Assembly: GCA_021229015.1 (NCBI GenBank)
Contig: CM037792.1
Coordinates: 40,020,287 to 40,084,286, forward strand
From: Solen grandis
Lineage: Eukaryota; Mollusca; Bivalvia; Adapedonta; Solenidae
Length of the DNA stretch: 64,000 nt
Direction of reading: 5' to 3'
How positions within the stretch are numbered: the first letter of the stretch is position 1; every line of letters starts with the position of its first letter. Of the stretch, positions 59,771 through 64,000 are shown one piece after another. A model generated the notes under the pieces. That model was not told the DNA's origin and searched no databases. It was given only the letters and a program-made list of their open reading frames with translations. The position numbers and the translations under genes were made by a program.

Positions 59771-60589
59771 CATGTAATTGTGACAAGTAGAAAGTGTCCT
59801 CATTTTCCACTAATCAGGTATCTCACAAGCTGTCTACCAAGAAGCAATGAAGACAGGGGGCACTTTGACGTTTGTGTGTCAGCCTTGTCTTGAAGAAGAG
59901 CTAGCACAATGATGACCAGATATGCCCACATTGGAACAAAGCATGCCGCATCCCAAAGAAGATGGAAGTGGAACGGTGATGCAGATGCTAAGTTTAGAAC
60001 TTAGTGTACCAACTAATGTAAGTAACTTTTAGGCTTAGTTGATGTGTTAATATTATCATGCCATAATAACCATTTAATGCAGTCTGTCTTTGTTTGAATT
60101 GAAAAATGAATGACTAAATTGTTATCTTGTCAGGCATACTGGTATTTGAATACAAGTAAACCATTTACAAGTATTTAAATCAACACAATTATACAATGTA
60201 CATGTGTATGTTTGTTTTACAGATTCACAACCAAAGCATGTACGAGGAAGAGATGGATACAACCAGAGAAGAAATTCCGGACATCAACACTGACATGGAA
60301 CCACTTGCTGACTCTACAACCTTAGACTCCACAGCCCCAGACTCCACAGCCGACAATGATGACTCGATGGACTTCGACATTACTGGTCGCGAAATTGAAG
60401 TGGTGCAGCCAATTTTGGAAAGGTAAATGTGCCAAATAGTAATGACAATTTTATTTTTAATAGATATGAATGCATCATAGTCATGATGACTTATACTGAA
60501 ATTAATTACATATAAGCTTCATTAAAATAAATGTATTACCTGAAGCGTATATTATTGCAATATTAATCAGACGAGCAACATTTTTATGC

Positions 60590-61345
60590 TCACCGAAGGT
60601 GACGCATATAGTCGCCGCTTCGTCCGTCCATCCGTTCGCCCGTCCCACTTTCCTTGTCCGGACTATTTCTCAGGAACTAACGGCTTGAATTCAAAGAAAC
60701 TTTATGGGAAGCTTTATTACCAAGAGGAGATGCGCATATCGTCAGCATGACCCGGTTCCTAAATTTTTCAAAGAGTTATGGCCCATTGACTTTTCGATCT
60801 ATAGTACATATTGCACGATTCTTGTCCGGGCTATTTCTCAGGAACTAATGGCTTGAATTCAACGAAACTTTATGGGAAGCTTTATTACCAAGAGGAGATG
60901 CGCATATCGTCAGCATGACCCGGTTCCTAAATTTTTCAAAGAGTTATGGCCCCTTGACTTTTCGGCCTATAGTACATATTGCATGATTCTGTCCGGGCTA
61001 TTTCTCAGGAACTAATGGCTTGAATTCAACAAAACTTTATGGAAAGCTTTATTACCAAGAGAAGATTTGCATATCATGGGGGTAACTTTGTCCCTCAATT
61101 TTTCACAGAGTTATGGTCCTTTGACTTTTATGCAAACGGTATATATATCTAGTATGATTCTTGTCCGGGCTATTTCTCAGGAACTAATAGCTTGATTTCA
61201 ACAAAACTTTATGTGAAGCTTTATTACAAGAGGAGATGCGCATATCTTCGGCTGACCCGTTCCTACATCCTCCACCAATTGACAAGTCTATTTGTACATG
61301 ACGTTCTTCGGCCTATAGGGGAGCATCTGTCAGTTCTACTGACTT
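60590..61345 (+). mobile_element. GCTCACC-head tandem-repeat element in intron 3
   Basis: Head tgctcaccgaaggtgacgca then cgtccgtccatccgttcgcc. Then four units of about 170 bp (cttgtccgggctatttctca, ggaactaatggcttgaattc, agagttatggccccttgact) at about 60652, 60820, 60988 and 61157. Recognised as a very common bivalve repeat type. Confidence 0.8.
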
Positions 61346-62120
61346 TCTTGTTGTAAATTGTATGCTTTATAGGTCTGTTCAGGATGTACTGACGGAGACA
61401 CTTCTAGAGGATAGGGGCATCCAGTATACTGTTCTTTAGGATGGCAGCCAGCGTGGGACGAAGATGCTTGTATCTAATCTAGGGTACTCATATGGCATCA
61501 AGGTAATTATATATATAGTGTGTGTGTGTTTGAAGTATTAAATGGCATTCAGCACTTGATTGACAAATCATACGATAGTTACGACATCAATATAGTCAAA
61601 TGACAAACATATAATATCTTGGCCCTATTAATATCACTGAATAATAATAAGATTTTTTTATATAAGATATGTCATTTTGATTTTACTTTAATACAGAGGA
61701 ACAACAAGTCTTCTACGATATGGTGTTGTCACAATGTTATATTTTCTTTAATACTAATCTATATGAATGTTTAATTACAGGATGGCATCATAGAGTCAAC
61801 AACAAGGCTGGGGATACAGGACTTGGGTTCTGCTGACTAGTTCCACTTCTCCGGCCGGAATCCAAACTAGTGAAACTGGCAGTTGACGCTGGCGATCTGG
61901 ACCAAGCAAGATCATGGTGATCTAAGGAAATGGATAAGAAAATTGTTGAATGCTGGGATGCCTATGAGGAAGGATCATTGAAGACGTCGGCCTTCCTCCA
62001 TAAGATGAGCGGAATTTACCGCGTTAAGGTTTAGACTGGTCTGTAGGTGCATTTCAAGACTGAAATACTGTCAAAGCAATGGTAAACTCAAATTGTCAAG
62101 TCAGACATTTCAAGACTGAA

Positions 62121-62126
62121 AATAAA
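62121..62126 (+). terminator. Candidate polyadenylation signal of the MULE gene
   Basis: AATAAA 87 bases after the last stop. Others occur downstream, so use is uncertain. Confidence 0.4.
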
Positions 62127-62582
62127 AGCAAACATTTCTTGTATATAGTGTATATATTATTGTTTTGTCATTGTGTATAATAATATTGATTTTATTTTTG
62201 GGTTGTTTAAACGTTATTTTTGTTCTCTGAATTCTTTGTTCTGTATACGTGTATATCATTGTTTGGTCGTTATGTATATATTTGTAATGTTTAAATGTGA
62301 TATTTGTTCTCCGTAATGTATTTAAATATATATTATTATGATGTATGTTAATATATAGTTAATCAATCATTATCTACACAAATGTACAAATAAAAATGAA
62401 TTCTACTATTTCTTTGATTTGTTTTATATCCTTACATGTATGTGTGCGTAAGTGTGATTGAATGTGTTGTGTGTGTTTGAGTTATCTATTTCAATTGTGC
62501 ATGTGAAATAAAAATAATATTGAGTAACACAACTATTATATATAAAACTCAGTAATCATGGTACACATCATAGTAATAATCA

Positions 62583-62662
62583 AATTAGGCCGAGTTGGAC
62601 CAGGCTGATCTAGTTAGTAGGCCAACTTGGACCGGGCCAACTTGATAATTAGGCCGAGTTGA
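62583..62662 (-). repeat. MULE right terminal repeat region
   Basis: Contains aggccgagttggaccaggct, aggccaacttggaccgggcc and aggccgagttgacccgg: three related units, the first inverted relative to 58413. Confidence 0.6.
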
Positions 62663-63840
62663 CCCGGATTCAGCTGCATATCTGCGTATTTTACAAATAA
62701 AATGGACCAATACGCTAAACATTTCAAATCTGTGCGTACCATGTAAGCATGAAAAAACGGCTTCAATCAATTCTTTTTAACTCCTTGTGTACTGAATTCC
62801 ATTGCTGCTGATGTTTTAACAAACAGCTGATTGTCCCTTCCTGCTTTAAAGTGTATTGTCTTCAAGAACCACTGACTTAACAGGGTTGTTGATATTACCC
62901 AGCCCGTCAATAGTAGACTGGGCACAATATGCACAATATCATCTTTGTTGGGTTATGTTTTTTTAATGTTAAGACGTTTATGCAACTTAGAAATTAATTA
63001 TATGCAACGCAAAGAATAAAATAATTATTACATGCGAATATATTTTTTTTTCATTAAAAAAAAGAAAAGATTATTGCTTTATTTTCAATTATGCCACATT
63101 TGTCTCGTGAATTAGACCTTGTTATCTTCACCTTCTGGCGAGAAAAACAAAATGTCACTTTGAGGTAGAAAATCAAGTTCTAGGAAACCATCCCTTTCAA
63201 GTAACCAAAATATCATTCTCAGGTATTGTAGATAAAGCCACCTTTTTAAGGTAAGAAAAAGTTTCACTCAAAAAGTTAAGATATTTACAGTAAAAAGTAC
63301 TCATAAGAAACGGGTTTCACTCAAATAGTACAAAAACAGTTAGTGATCACTCAATTGAAACCATTTCTTATCTGTTACTCTGTATGATATGATCATGGTT
63401 GTCTGCAGTACAGTGAACTCGACAGTTTTGAGTCATTGACAATTTTGGGTTATTTCAAAGTAAAACTGTTCATCGACGGAAAACTGTGCATAGTATCAAT
63501 CATTTGAATATACAGTCACTTAACCCAACCACTTAGCTACTTTCACATCAAATTCGGATTTCGACATTACATGGTTTCATAATCAAGCTGGCAGTGTCAT
63601 TATACACTGACAGTATTAGATCAGAAAATCATGTTTTAACTTTTAACCTTCTTTTCCATTGTTTTTATCACTAATCAATTTTAACAAAAACTAGAGCGGT
63701 GTTGGGTATTTCCGGATATCACCTATTCTCGATTACTGCAGCATTTCACACCCTTAATGTAAAGCTTTTCAAATTTTAAATGCATGTTCATGAACCTTGA
63801 ACCTCCCTTTCTTTTGATATTTACAAACCGCTGTAACAGT
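62663..63840. other. Intergenic, nothing recognised
   Basis: AT-rich DNA with no ORF, tRNA-like or tandem pattern that I can support. Confidence 0.4.
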
Positions 63841-63851
63841 CAAGTTTTTCC

Positions 63852-63887
63852 CCAGTCAGTTTCTTCTCCGGGGAAGAAACTGACTGG
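63852..63887. repeat. 15-bp-arm hairpin
   Basis: Arms CCAGTCAGTTTCTTC and GAAGAAACTGACTGG with a 6-base loop. Further copies of cagtttcttcccc-type fragments follow to 63970, and a C run at about 63914. Confidence 0.8.
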
Positions 63888-64000
63888 TCAGGTTTTTCCC
63901 CGGGGAAGAACGTTCCCCCCCCCCCCCTGTCATGTAGACTGTTTAATTCTGGACCAGTCAGTTTTTTTCCCCTGCGATTAAGATTGTGAATGAACGTTGG

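Larger units (their letters stand above)
58632..62034 (+). pseudogene. MULE-type transposase gene: PHD-like finger, FLYWCH start, transposase C-terminus; internally deleted
   Basis: Exons by GT/AG sites and frame: 58632-58734, 59818-60017, 60223-60422, 61373-61502, 61781-62034. The first four join in phase. Exons 1-2 encode a PHD-like finger: CITC, CDWCHRWQH and VCQPC, with a TGA where the family pattern expects the next Cys. Exons 2-3 add an acidic linker (DSTAPDSTADNDDSMDFDI). Exon 4 starts a FLYWCH-type finger (DGSQRGTKMLVSNLGYSYGI) after one TAG. Exon 5 reads in the next phase as GWHHRVNNKAG, LVPLLRPESKLVKLA and ECWDAYEEGSLKTS, which I recognise as the region after the catalytic core in animal MULE proteins. 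The core (DDE) exons are missing between 61502 and 61781. Stops: TGA in exon 1, two TGA in exon 2, TAG in exon 4, two TGA in exon 5. Dead, internally deleted copy. Confidence 0.7.
58382..62662 (+). mobile_element. MULE-type element (TIR to TIR)
   Basis: The gene at 58632-62034 lies between inverted ends at 58413-58434 and 62587-62608 (20 of 22 bases match). Additional repeat units lie outside both. With the outer piece at 56306 the original left end is split by the MITE. A target duplication could not be found, so exact limits are open. Confidence 0.6.

Noticed and set aside
58632..60017. TGA codons in the PHD-like finger as selenocysteine
   Set aside because: One TGA replaces an expected Cys, but tandem TGA, TAG and later stops also occur, no SECIS-like hairpin is evident, and the transposase core is deleted. 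Decay is simpler.
58382..62662. A clean 9-bp target duplication for the MULE element
   Set aside because: No identical flanks were found. Short ggcc/ggtccaa repeat units around both ends make the exact termini ambiguous.

Overview
The window looks like bivalve-mollusc nuclear DNA: AT-rich, intron-containing and dominated by mobile elements. The evidence is the element content. There is a Polinton/Maverick fragment, a BEL/Pao LTR retrotransposon, CR1/L2-like LINE pieces, several tRNA-derived SINE families with a shared tail, and tandem-repeat elements with a GCTCACC head of a kind common in bivalve genomes. The species cannot be named from the sequence. I see no intact host gene; the best host-type gene is a duplicated BTB/MATH-type gene, and both copies are broken.

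Layout, left half. 1-3157: end of a decayed Polinton (polymerase B leftward, integrase rightward) closed by a perfect 28-bp inverted repeat. 3158-4395: a 42-bp minisatellite. 5079-5197: (CATT)n. 5800-6700: a 54-bp minisatellite. 6712-about 12165: a BEL/Pao element with one recognisable LTR and many breaks. 12687-13150: a C2H2 zinc-finger fragment before an assembly gap. 13484-about 21015 and 22883-about 28900: two copies of a segmental duplication carrying the BTB/MATH gene, with a 5'-truncated LINE in the first. About 35230-37765: a third, older, truncated copy in which a 63-bp satellite has expanded. 29640-34140: three copies of a roughly 1.3-kb repeat, one holding a GCTCACC-type insertion.

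Layout, right half. 37766-51300: a 13.5-kb composite array of roughly 850-bp and 330-bp monomers with hairpin-tail units; it carries recurrent CTCF-like and AGGTCA-type motifs. 51305-55815: a second GCTCACC/hairpin-type element, split by a 2.79-kb TIR transposon with an 8-bp target duplication. 56306-62662: a decayed MULE-type element encoding a PHD-like finger, a FLYWCH start and a transposase C-terminus. Its left end was split by a foldback MITE with a 10-bp target duplication, and that MITE was split by a TA-flanked mariner-like element. The remainder, to 64000, holds no recognisable gene.

The genes do not form a pathway. The coherent story is an insertion stratigraphy whose relative order can be read from target-site duplications and from paralogous empty sites.
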